Assembly (NCBI RefSeq): GCF_013389365.1
Contig: NZ_JACADJ010000011.1
Location: 1-64,000, forward strand
DNA: 64,000 bases
From: Desulfobacter latus
GTDB lineage: Bacteria > Desulfobacterota > Desulfobacteria > Desulfobacterales > Desulfobacteraceae
Direction: 5' to 3'
Shown: piece after piece, positions 1-7,676 of the stretch
Layout of the letters: each line of letters starts with the position of its first letter
Numbering within the stretch: the first letter of the stretch is position 1
Translations under genes and position numbers: made by a program
The notes under the pieces: model-generated
The model's input: only the letters and a program-made list of their open reading frames with translations
Told to the model about the DNA's origin: nothing
The model's database searches: none

Positions 1-314
1 TTGGGCGGTTTGGGTCTGCCTGTGAAAACTCCAGGATTCTTTTTGAATTCTCGATTTGCGTTGAAAAAAGATTTCCAGTCATTTTCAATTACTCTTAAAA
101 TCTGTTGAGTGGTCTGAGCAGGTAATGCTCTGTAAATATCTTCATAATCTCTTTTGATAATTTTATCCATTTTGGGATAGTTTATTATTTTACCATTGTG
201 GATAAAGTTTTGCCGCATAATAAAAGTTGCACAGTTGTATAAGTTTTTAGATTTAAACGCTAAATCAGTTAAGTTAGAAGAGTTGCGTATTATGAATCTT
301 TCTACTCTATTCAC
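1..314 (-). CDS. tnpB: TnpB N-terminus (IS607/IS605 RNA-guided nuclease), runs off the window
   Basis: A GTG at 314, preceded by an in-frame TAA at 318-320 and an AAGGA ribosome site about 8 bases upstream, opens a frame that stays open to base 1 (about 104 codons). The protein begins VNRVERFIIRNSSNLTDLAF and goes on with KSKNLYNCATFIMRQNF, the typical start of TnpB, where a helical N-terminal segment precedes the RuvC domain. TnpB proteins are transposon-encoded, RNA-guided endonucleases that cut the empty donor site. The catalytic part lies outside the window, so activity cannot be judged. The DNA is clearly more AT-rich than the chaperone genes after 1463, as expected for acquired DNA. Confidence 0.8.
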   Translation of the reverse strand, partial: MNRVERFIIRNSSNLTDLAFKSKNLYNCATFIMRQNFIHNGKIINYPKMDKIIKRDYEDIYRALPAQTTQQILRVIENDWKSFFNANREFKKNPGVFTGRPKPP

Positions 315-317
315 AAA

Positions 318-419
318 TTAAATCCTTAGATTAGCTTTTTTTTCTACATAATCATATCTACCGGTTGGTAATTTAGTAGCTTTAATTTTTCCACTTTTAA
401 TATAATTTTTTAAATAGGT
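318..419 (-). pseudogene. Remnant of an IS607-type TnpA (MerR-like HTH of a serine recombinase)
   Basis: About 33 codons ending at a TAA four bases before the TnpB start read YLKNYIKSGKIKATKLPTGR and then YDYVEKKANLRI. This matches the helix-turn-helix head of IS607 TnpA resolvases, which usually sits directly upstream of tnpB. There is no ATG, and the serine-recombinase domain expected after the HTH is missing. The 5' side fuses, out of frame, with the end of the IscB frame at 410. I read it as the stump of a tnpA damaged by recombination with the neighbouring IscB element. The match is by eye only. Confidence 0.5.
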
Positions 420-1156
420 TCCCAGCCATATAAAAAACTGCCTTTCTTATGTTTTGAAGGCGTGTGACATTTATCGCAAAGTGTAATCAAATTTCCAGGA
501 CGGTCTGTTCTGTCATTTTTCCAGAAACCAATATGGTGAATTTCCAGCACTTTGTTCTTGCAACCCGGGTTCTGACATTGGTGGTTATCCCTATGCAGGA
601 TATATTCCCTTAAATTCCAAAACCCCAACTGTTCACCTTCCTGATACTGTTTACCTTCAATCTTGCCATTAGCCTTGATTTTTTGAATGTCAAATGCCGC
701 TACTTCGATAATCGTGTCAGTTACGGGAAATACTGATTTTAAAAGCTTAACTATTTTAATGTGACTATCAAACTTATGTTGAATGCTTGGGGCAAGCCAT
801 CCCACAGGCTTTTTTCGGTTATCAAATCTGGGTTTTCTATATCTTAATCGGGATCTTCGTTGTCTCCGATACATTATCCGTTCTTTGTTTCTTTCAACCT
901 GCCCATCAAGTAGCTTGATTTCACTTGAAAAGTACTCTTTGATAGCTCCAACCACGGAAATACCAATGTTCTTATACCCTGCATCAATCCCTAATGTTAG
1001 ATTCTGTTTAGATTCTCCTGTAGCAGATGTTAACTGAATAGTGAAAGGTCTATATCCGTCAATTTTTGCCGTACCTTTTTTTAGCAGCACTCTTGCTTTT
1101 TGTTGGGTTGTTGGCATTAGAGGCTCACCTCTCATATTTTTGACACAAACACTCAA
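410..1156 (-). CDS. iscB: Truncated IscB (HNH/RuvC OMEGA nuclease lacking its C-terminal end)
   Basis: IscB proteins are omega-RNA-guided nucleases of IS200/IS605-like transposons and the likely ancestors of Cas9. Visible parts: the PLMP motif (EPLMPTT, residues 11-17), RuvC-I with GIDAG (Asp58), an arginine-rich bridge helix (RRQRRSRLRYRKPRFDNR), RuvC-II (IIEVAAFD) and an HNH domain with EIHHI and two CxxC-like pairs (CQNPGC, CDKC). The frame stops after GSFLYGWEPI, where intact IscBs continue to RuvC-III (HxxDA) and the PAM/TAM-interacting domain. Those are absent, so RuvC cleavage should be lost. I prefer the TTG at 1156, giving MSVCVKN, because it has AAAGGA upstream and matches the TTG start of the full-length copy near 48.5 kb. 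An upstream start at 1204 would run into the RNA. Confidence 0.75.
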   Translation of the reverse strand: MSVCVKNMRGEPLMPTTQQKARVLLKKGTAKIDGYRPFTIQLTSATGESKQNLTLGIDAGYKNIGISVVGAIKEYFSSEIKLLDGQVERNKERIMYRRQRRSRLRYRKPRFDNRKKPVGWLAPSIQHKFDSHIKIVKLLKSVFPVTDTIIEVAAFDIQKIKANGKIEGKQYQEGEQLGFWNLREYILHRDNHQCQNPGCKNKVLEIHHIGFWKNDRTDRPGNLITLCDKCHTPSKHKKGSFLYGWEPI

Positions 1157-1169
1157 TACAATTCCTTTT

Positions 1170-1430
1170 ATTAAATGGCAGATACTCTCAAGTTCTGCCC
1201 TCACATATGTGAGTGATCCACTTCGCCAATGTTACAAAGGGTTTTGTACCGGCAACACTTTTCCTACCCTCAGAAATGTTTAATCACCGACCTCAGTGCC
1301 TGGAGCGTGTGGAGTACCCCAAGATGACTATATATTCCAATGTAACGTAGCCCTAAAAGAGCTTAGGCTAATCAACTGGGCCTAAAGTTTCCCTTCAAGC
1401 CCCTCGCTTTTCAGCCGAGGGGTGGTTGAC
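1170..1430 (-). ncRNA. omega-RNA (HEARO RNA) of the truncated IscB
   Basis: On the minus strand the stretch opens with GTCAACCACCCCTCGGCT, whose CCCCTCGGCT pairs with AGCGAGGGG to form a hairpin. A structured, gene-free stretch of about 260 bases follows, up to the iscB start. The same opening (GTCAACTACCCCTCGGCT) and the same RNA-then-TTG-ORF order occur at the second IscB near 48.79 kb. This matches HEARO RNAs, now known as the guide-bearing RNA of IscB. The guide should be the roughly 16 bases just before GTCAAC, which here lie directly after the Hsp70 stop codon. The 3' boundary is approximate. Confidence 0.75.
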
Positions 1431-1462
1431 CTTGAAAATCCACAATAATCTCCTGCCTGCCA

Positions 1463-3283
1463 TTACACCTTGGGCCGTACATTCAGCTCCAAACGCCATT
1501 TGCGATCATCATCCCGTGAGCAGGCCCAGAATTCGAGGGTGCCGATCTCGGTCACCTTAACTTCAAACGTAACGGGTATAAATCCTTCGTCCTTTCCTTC
1601 CAGTTCAGTTTCAATGGCGGTTAACGCCGTGATCCCCATATCCTCCCAATCATCTATCACATCTCCCAGCTGATCATCATGCCGATTGGGAGAGCTCATG
1701 ATATCAAACGTGACTTTTTCCCCCACAACCAGATTAAACAGACGATCTTTACTTTCGGCCTGACTGCCCTCTTCCATACCAAAGGGGGCAATGCAAAGGG
1801 CTCTGGTCGGCATGACAAGCCCTGGCACAGCCGGCATGGTGGCTTCAATGGCCATATAGTAGGACATCCCCAGCCCACCGCGTATTTTGATGCCGTCCCC
1901 GCGAGCGGCCTGACCATAATATGAGGCCCCCCAGGCCACGGAAAGATCATAATCCACCGCATTGATTTGCCGGATTTCTCCACGTTCAGATGCACTGTGC
2001 CACTGCTTTAGGACTTCCAGAATCCGTTCTCTGATCAAAGGCGACTTCATGACACCACCGTTAAATACAACAGCCGTCGGCAGTCTTGGATTGCCTTGAT
2101 CATCTGTATGAGAAGATATAAATTGGGCCAAATGCCGTGTGATGGCAGGATCGGCTTCATAGGAAAGCCCAAACTCTTTCATGCCCGTGGCACTGCTTCC
2201 CGCAGGTTTGTCATCCAGACTGCATACCGGGAAAAAACCATCCAGCACGACCTGCTGTACATCCGCCAGTTCCAAGCTCAGTTTGATCGTTCCTTTAATC
2301 AGGCTGGAGCCTCTTCCTAAAACCGTTACAGGATATTCATCAGGACCGTCAGATGAAAACAATGCCTCTTTTGCTTTTCTGCAAGAGTGAACAAGTCCTC
2401 TCATCTGCCAGGCATCCAGTTTCTTTTTCTTTTTTCGAAGCTTTTCCGCAAGAAAGTATGAGAGTGTTAAATCCAGATTATCGCCCCCGACAAGCAGGTG
2501 ATTGCCCACAGCCACCCGTTCAAGATTTAAAAGGCCGTCTTCCCCCTCGTTCACCTCAATAAGACTGAAATCGCTGGTACCGCCGCCGATATCACAGACC
2601 AGGATAAGATCGCCTTTTTCCACCTGATCTCTCCAGTCATCCCCTGCTTTGTCAATCCAGGCATAAAAGGCGGATTGCGGCTCTTCAATGAGAACAATAT
2701 CTTTCAAGCCGGCCATTTTGGCAGACTTTACCGTCAATTCTCTGGCCACTGCATCGAAAGATGCCGGAACCGTCAGATAGATGGATTGATTTTCAAGGCA
2801 AAGCGAGGGATCATCATCACCCGCCATTTCATGGTTCCAGGCATTTCTGATATGCCTGAGCAGCGCACATGAGGCTTGAACCGGGGAGAGCTTCTCGATA
2901 TCTTTTGCGGCCTCCCAGGGCAAAATGGGGGACTCGCGATCCACCGCCGAATTACATAACCATGACTTTGCCGAAGAAATGAGTTTATGGGGAACTTCGG
3001 CACCGCGTTCTCTGGCAAATTCACCTGCGACAGTGATCGATTCCTCTTCTTGCCATGGCAACTGTAAGGCGTCTGAATCATCTTCATGCCCTTCCTTGAC
3101 ATAAAGAAAAGAGGGCAAAGAGTCTCTTAATTCAACCGCCCCGGGAGCTGTGAGCTGCGGCACTCTGAAAAGTTCTATTTTTGCCATTTCCATGGGTAAT
3201 CTTTCAACTTGCATATCTGCGTAGGTCACCACGCAGTTTGTTGTCCCAAGATCTATTCCAACAATATATCGGCCCTCTTTCAC
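1463..3283 (-). CDS. Divergent Hsp70-family protein (Hsp70 1 of the chaperone island)
   Basis: 606 residues. The N-terminus holds the Hsp70/actin-fold ATPase: phosphate-1 motif VGIDLGTTNCVVTYAD (residues 8-23), phosphate-2 loop CDIGGGTSDFSL (about 228-239) and adenosine-site motif VFNGGVMKSPLIRERI (about 405-420). The last 150 residues are beta-rich but do not resemble the DnaK substrate-binding domain and have no helical lid. Long acidic insertions near residues 60-80 are also unlike DnaK. The GTG start has TAGGAG six bases upstream. It lies 31 bases downstream of the DUF2760 gene on the same strand, and both face away from a second Hsp70 operon. Likely an ATP-driven client binder with a specialised target; the client is unknown. 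Confidence 0.85.
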   Translation of the reverse strand: MKEGRYIVGIDLGTTNCVVTYADMQVERLPMEMAKIELFRVPQLTAPGAVELRDSLPSFLYVKEGHEDDSDALQLPWQEEESITVAGEFARERGAEVPHKLISSAKSWLCNSAVDRESPILPWEAAKDIEKLSPVQASCALLRHIRNAWNHEMAGDDDPSLCLENQSIYLTVPASFDAVARELTVKSAKMAGLKDIVLIEEPQSAFYAWIDKAGDDWRDQVEKGDLILVCDIGGGTSDFSLIEVNEGEDGLLNLERVAVGNHLLVGGDNLDLTLSYFLAEKLRKKKKKLDAWQMRGLVHSCRKAKEALFSSDGPDEYPVTVLGRGSSLIKGTIKLSLELADVQQVVLDGFFPVCSLDDKPAGSSATGMKEFGLSYEADPAITRHLAQFISSHTDDQGNPRLPTAVVFNGGVMKSPLIRERILEVLKQWHSASERGEIRQINAVDYDLSVAWGASYYGQAARGDGIKIRGGLGMSYYMAIEATMPAVPGLVMPTRALCIAPFGMEEGSQAESKDRLFNLVVGEKVTFDIMSSPNRHDDQLGDVIDDWEDMGITALTAIETELEGKDEGFIPVTFEVKVTEIGTLEFWACSRDDDRKWRLELNVRPKV

Positions 3284-3314
3284 GGCATACTCCTACAAAT
3301 AAATAAAAATTTTT

Positions 3315-4118
3315 CTATTCAATTTCCACTTCTGCCGGCGCAATAATGGAGGTATCTTGTACATCTGACAATTTTGGCACCTCGCTCTTTGCAGCCTTCC
3401 ATCCCCGATGCCTCAACACCCCTTTAAAAGGAGGCTCTCCGGAGACATTGCCCGTTAATTTTATGGCATTGGGGTCAAAGCCCAAGTCAACGTCAACAAC
3501 ATCCCCCTCCTCTTTATCAATGACCGGCACCGGGGACAGATACTTGTTGACACTTTTCTTGCAGTCTTCCTGTACGCTTCTAACGGCAGCGCCAATCTGC
3601 TCATCATCATATAAAGACAGTTCTTCCGCAAAAAAATCCAGCAACCGGCCTTCCCGTTGCAACACCGATATAAAATGCAGAAAAAGTCTTTTTTGTCGCT
3701 CTTGTTCCAGTCGTTTATCTACATGATCCTTTTTCTTTGCGCTTTCACCACGTTTAATTTCTTTCTTGTCGGCAGGCATGGAATCAATATTTTTAAACAA
3801 GGACGCAACACTTAATTTTAAAACAACCCAGAGAATAAGGCTTAAAATAAAAAAAACAAGGACAATCACTGCAACAATGCCGGCAATATATTGCGTCGTC
3901 ACCACATCTAAAAAACGAGCCGCATCCGCAAGACTTTGAATTGTAACGGTCTCATTAATTCCCGGAATAGTGATTATGCCGTCAGATCCCGGTGCAAAGA
4001 AGCGGGCCGTTTCTTTTAGTCCGAAATAGATCCCGGCGCCGACCGCACCGCCAATGGTCAACATAAACAGTGAAATGATTATAAATGATCTTGTTGCATA
4101 TGCCTTTGTCATATTCAC
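3315..4118 (-). CDS. DUF2760 membrane protein beside Hsp70
   Basis: 267 residues with two predicted membrane helices (about 11-34 and 78-101). A charged linker follows (residues 120-140, rich in K, E and R), then a soluble domain containing EGRLLDFFAEELSLYDDEQI and ending in FKGVLRHRGWKA. That C-terminal half fits DUF2760, a family I recall as usually encoded next to an Hsp70-like gene. The start is a GTG at 4118 with CAGGAG upstream; an ATG two codons later is possible. Together with the Hsp70 downstream it probably forms a two-gene operon, which would place that Hsp70 at the inner membrane. No biochemical role is established. Confidence 0.8.
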   Translation of the reverse strand: MNMTKAYATRSFIIISLFMLTIGGAVGAGIYFGLKETARFFAPGSDGIITIPGINETVTIQSLADAARFLDVVTTQYIAGIVAVIVLVFFILSLILWVVLKLSVASLFKNIDSMPADKKEIKRGESAKKKDHVDKRLEQERQKRLFLHFISVLQREGRLLDFFAEELSLYDDEQIGAAVRSVQEDCKKSVNKYLSPVPVIDKEEGDVVDVDLGFDPNAIKLTGNVSGEPPFKGVLRHRGWKAAKSEVPKLSDVQDTSIIAPAEVEIE

Positions 4119-4230
4119 GATGTATTTTCTCCTGATGTTTGTATTGTTATGTTTTACAGAGAGTCACAATACTAAAAAATGCAGGTGCATGAAACCTTTT
4201 TTAGGCTTGATTCTATTGTCGGCCATTTTT

Positions 4231-4293
4231 CGTAGGGGCAATCCTTCTGTGGTTGCCCTTGTTAGGGCAGGCACGGTGGCCTGCCCCTGCAAC
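4231..4293. repeat. Double-hairpin intergenic repeat (REP-like)
   Basis: In the 310-base gap between the two divergent chaperone transcripts, GGGGCA...TTGCCC and AGGGCAGG...CCTGCCC form two adjacent stem-loops in the order GTAGGGGCAA...GGCCTGCCCCTGC. Similar GGGGCA/TGCCCC units are common as dispersed repeats in deltaproteobacterial genomes. No second copy was noticed in this window. The rest of the gap is AT-rich and should hold both promoters, though I could not pick clear -35/-10 boxes. Confidence 0.5.
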
Positions 4294-4428
4294 GGTCGAT
4301 GTTATGATCAAGCCCCCTTTTTTCAGCAGGTTTAGAACTGAGAATGGCTGATAATTTGACAAAAAAATTGTAACTGCTAAAGAAATTTGATAATTGAAGA
4401 CCTTTACTATTAAATTCAGGAAGGTATT

Positions 4429-6768
4429 ATGACAAAATCCATAGGTATCGATCTGGGGACAACCAACTCCGCCGCAGCAGTAAAAAAGCTGCATGTTGAC
4501 ATATTAAATAATAGTGAGGGCGACCCCATTACTCCGTCCTGTGTCTGTGTTAAAGATAAAAAAATACTGGGGATGGTGAACCGCAGTGAAATTATCGTGG
4601 GTAAACATGCCCTGGAATGGATCAAACAGGATCCAAAGAACACCGTCACAGCCATAAAACGGCTGATGGGCAGAAGTATAACCAATCCTGAAGTTAAAAA
4701 GATCATAGCAGATCCAAGACAGTTCAATATCATCACCAGCCAGGAAAGGGGCACGACCAACAGTCTGGTTATCCGTTTAAATAATAAAGAATATACGCCC
4801 GAAGAAATTTCATCCAAAATACTTGAAAAAATACAAAAGGATGCCCAGGCACGACTGAATGATGAGGTGTCCTATGCCGTAATTACAGTACCCGCCTATT
4901 TCAATGACAAGCAGAAGCATGCCACAAGGGCTGCGGCGGCCCTGGCCGGGATCAAGGTGCAGCGGTTGCTGCCTGAACCCACGGCGGCGGCCATATCCTT
5001 CGGCGTAGATGAAGTCGGGCAAGACGACGCCAGAACCATTCTGGTGTTTGATTTCGGCGGCGGCACCTTTGATCTTTCCGTGCTGACCATCAGCGGCGGG
5101 CAGTTTATTGAACAGGGCAAGGGCGGCAACATGTGGTTGGGCGGCGAAGATATTGACCGGGAAATAGAAACGTATGTGCTGTCGGAAACCGCCCGGGAGT
5201 ACGAGATTGACGACTTTCAAGGGATGCTGGATGACATGGATGACGGTATCCGCACCCGTTTTTGGGGAGAATTGAAAGCCGCGGTTGAAAAAGCCAAGAT
5301 CAGTCTCAGCGAAAACCAGGAAGCCTACATTGAAATTTTAGGTCTGCTCAAGGATGCGGACGGCGACCTGCTGGACGTGGATGTCACCCTGACCCGGGAC
5401 CGGTTTGAAACCCTGATGCAGCCGATGGTGGACAATGCCCTGACCCTGATCCGGAACCTGCTGGCAGATATTTATTTTACACCGGATATGATTGACAATG
5501 TGCTCATGGTCGGGGGCAGTTCCCAGATTCCCTGCATCATTGAGGCGGTAAAAAAAGAATTCGGGTCCTCAAAAGTACAGGTGCATGACAGACCCATGCT
5601 GGCCATTGCCGAGGGGGCTGCCATACTGAGCCACAGACTTTCGGATACCTATGAATGCCTCAATTGCGGTAAAAAGGTGAACCAGTCCGACACACGGTGC
5701 AGCCACTGCGATTTTGACCTTGCATCATATACTGTTGAACACGGGGTGTTTGATATTGTCCATGCCGCGGCTCACGACTATTACGTGGTCCTGGAAAACG
5801 GGGACAAGTATCTGTTTGCGGAAAAACACACGCCTTTGCCCTTTGAACAGACACAGGTTTTCAAACTGGTGGATAAAAACCAGCGGCTGGTGCACATGAA
5901 ATTTTTGAATATCGTCAACAATGAAGATGAATCCATTGGAGATTTCTGGCTGGGCATCGATAACAATGAGCTTATGGCGTATCGGAAAAACCAGACCGAA
6001 GAAGAGGCTCAAAAACCCCTTTCCATTGCCGTGACATTGTCCATAGATGAAAACAACCTGGTTGAGGTCACCGCAGTCCTGTCGGAACTGCCCAAGGTTG
6101 AGCTGTCCAAAACCCTGTCCCGGGGCAAGGCGGACGAAAAATTATTCATGGACCTGGAAGCCATGGTAGACCACGCCAACGAGGCCGGGTATGACTCGTA
6201 TAATATAGATGAGATTACCAGACGCAGTACGGATATTATTGCAGATATCCACAAGGTGATTGATAAAAATACCGGTAATGTCATTGAGCCTGTGTATAAC
6301 CTGGCAAAGATGAAAATTGAAAAAGCCAGGCGTATGGCCGAAGAAGATACGTGCGGATACCCCCTGATGTTCTATGCCCAAGATCTTATGTTTCAGTTTT
6401 CAGACATTATGCCGGCCGAAGAACGGGGCAAACTGCAAGAGAAAATCGATCATTTGACGGATATGAACCAACACGGCACCTATGAAGAAAACATAGAAGC
6501 CATCCGGGACATGGAAAAAGCCCTTGATGAATTTCCTGTGTTGAATATATTGATGAATATTATTAAGGCGGCAGATCTGTGTGAAGAACATGATCCGGGC
6601 AGGGCGCCGCAATTTTCAAATGCCATCGCCACCATTGTTGAAGCCATGGATCGGAAAAATCATGAACTGGTGAGCAAAACCCTGGACGCCATCATGCCCC
6701 AGGTCAGAGAGGTGCTTCATCAATATGACAGCCGGGCCGGCTCCATTCAGAAAGGTATCACCCGGTAA
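4429..6768 (+). CDS. DnaK-like Hsp70 with a zinc ribbon after the ATPase domain
   Basis: 779 residues, against about 640 for DnaK. The ATPase domain is well conserved: IGIDLGTTNSAAAVKK (5-20), VPAYFNDKQKHATRAAAALAG, LVFDFGGGTFDLSVL and MVGGSSQIPCI. After it comes a CxxC-x10-CxxC zinc ribbon (Cys410, 413, 424, 427), then a beta-rich stretch in the position of the substrate-binding domain. From residue 570 on there is a long helical region in place of the lid. AGGAAG precedes the ATG. It heads a tight operon (zinc-ribbon/LysM protein, TPR protein, J-like, GrpE-like, TPR), so it has its own co-chaperones. The zinc ribbon may bind clients or partners; that is inference. Confidence 0.9.
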   Translation: MTKSIGIDLGTTNSAAAVKKLHVDILNNSEGDPITPSCVCVKDKKILGMVNRSEIIVGKHALEWIKQDPKNTVTAIKRLMGRSITNPEVKKIIADPRQFNIITSQERGTTNSLVIRLNNKEYTPEEISSKILEKIQKDAQARLNDEVSYAVITVPAYFNDKQKHATRAAAALAGIKVQRLLPEPTAAAISFGVDEVGQDDARTILVFDFGGGTFDLSVLTISGGQFIEQGKGGNMWLGGEDIDREIETYVLSETAREYEIDDFQGMLDDMDDGIRTRFWGELKAAVEKAKISLSENQEAYIEILGLLKDADGDLLDVDVTLTRDRFETLMQPMVDNALTLIRNLLADIYFTPDMIDNVLMVGGSSQIPCIIEAVKKEFGSSKVQVHDRPMLAIAEGAAILSHRLSDTYECLNCGKKVNQSDTRCSHCDFDLASYTVEHGVFDIVHAAAHDYYVVLENGDKYLFAEKHTPLPFEQTQVFKLVDKNQRLVHMKFLNIVNNEDESIGDFWLGIDNNELMAYRKNQTEEEAQKPLSIAVTLSIDENNLVEVTAVLSELPKVELSKTLSRGKADEKLFMDLEAMVDHANEAGYDSYNIDEITRRSTDIIADIHKVIDKNTGNVIEPVYNLAKMKIEKARRMAEEDTCGYPLMFYAQDLMFQFSDIMPAEERGKLQEKIDHLTDMNQHGTYEENIEAIRDMEKALDEFPVLNILMNIIKAADLCEEHDPGRAPQFSNAIATIVEAMDRKNHELVSKTLDAIMPQVREVLHQYDSRAGSIQKGITR

Positions 6769-7674
6769 GTGGGCCTTACCAGCTGCCCGATCTGCGGATT
6801 CTCCAATATCCCCGAGGACCGGGAGAACTGCCCCCAATGCGATGCCGACCTGGTTTGCTTCAGGCTGCTGGAAGAGGGGTTCCCGGTCCCGTCCGTACCC
6901 GGCACGGATATGCCGGAAACGGAGGACGCTGTTGAACAGGCACCCCCTGCCAGTTCCCAAAACAACACCGGAGCATGGGGTCGGGGAATCGGCATATGTG
7001 CCGCAGTAATGGTGGTACTGGCTATTCTCCTGATTTCATGGGCCGCCACCCACCGCCTGGCAGGCCTGGCCGGTTCAGTTGCCGCATTGGATGCCAGGTT
7101 GGGGCAGGTTGATCGGACACATGAGGTTTCCAGGGATATTCAGAGTACCGCAATCCGGATCGGCAACCAGGTAAACATCTTGGAACGGCGTATTGAACGT
7201 ATGGACAGCCGTGTTGAAAAAGTAGTGGAAACGCTGATATCAGGGCAGAAGAAAACGCCCGAAGATATAGATCAAAATCAAAAAAAAGAGATGGCTGGGG
7301 AGATACCCGCCGCACCCGAGCCCTGCATGAAAAAATACCAGGCCAAGGATACGGATACCCTCTGGGGCATCGCCCGGGAGCTTTGGGGTTCAGGCATATA
7401 TTATCCGGTATTGATGGCCTGCAATCCTGATCTTAATATTTTCACCATCAACCGCCGGGACAGACTGATGTATCCCTGTGATAAAACCAGGGTGCGGGAG
7501 TTGTACCGGCAGATGACAGCCGTCAAACAAAATCGTTGGTATTGGAAGTATACGGTGAGGCCGGGGGATACCCCCCAGTCGGTTGCCGACCGGTATTGTT
7601 CAGATAAAAATAATTGTTTTGTCAGCGGTTTTCCCTTTAAAACCGGGGAAACCATCGGCATTTTTTTGGAGTAG
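6769..7674 (+). CDS. Zinc-ribbon, single-pass membrane, LysM-domain protein of the chaperone operon
   Basis: 301 residues starting at a GTG one base after the Hsp70 stop (TAAGTGG), so probably translationally coupled. Order: zinc ribbon (Cys6, 9, 21, 24), a Pro/Glu-rich linker, one membrane helix (about 70-92), a coiled coil (about 95-145), a LysM-like domain (YQAKDTDTLWGIARELWG, about 185-232) and a weaker second LysM (YTVRPGDTPQSVADRY, about 262-300). The topology suggests a cytoplasmic zinc ribbon and a periplasmic LysM part that could bind peptidoglycan. It may anchor the Hsp70 machine to the envelope and share a zinc-ribbon type with the Hsp70 just upstream. The function is otherwise unknown. 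Confidence 0.75.
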   Translation: MGLTSCPICGFSNIPEDRENCPQCDADLVCFRLLEEGFPVPSVPGTDMPETEDAVEQAPPASSQNNTGAWGRGIGICAAVMVVLAILLISWAATHRLAGLAGSVAALDARLGQVDRTHEVSRDIQSTAIRIGNQVNILERRIERMDSRVEKVVETLISGQKKTPEDIDQNQKKEMAGEIPAAPEPCMKKYQAKDTDTLWGIARELWGSGIYYPVLMACNPDLNIFTINRRDRLMYPCDKTRVRELYRQMTAVKQNRWYWKYTVRPGDTPQSVADRYCSDKNNCFVSGFPFKTGETIGIFLE

Positions 7675-7676
7675 CT

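Noticed and set aside
1157-1204. Start of the first IscB at 1204 instead of 1156
   Set aside because: The extra 16 residues do not resemble IscB and would overlap the omega-RNA; the TTG at 1156 has a ribosome site and matches the second IscB start.
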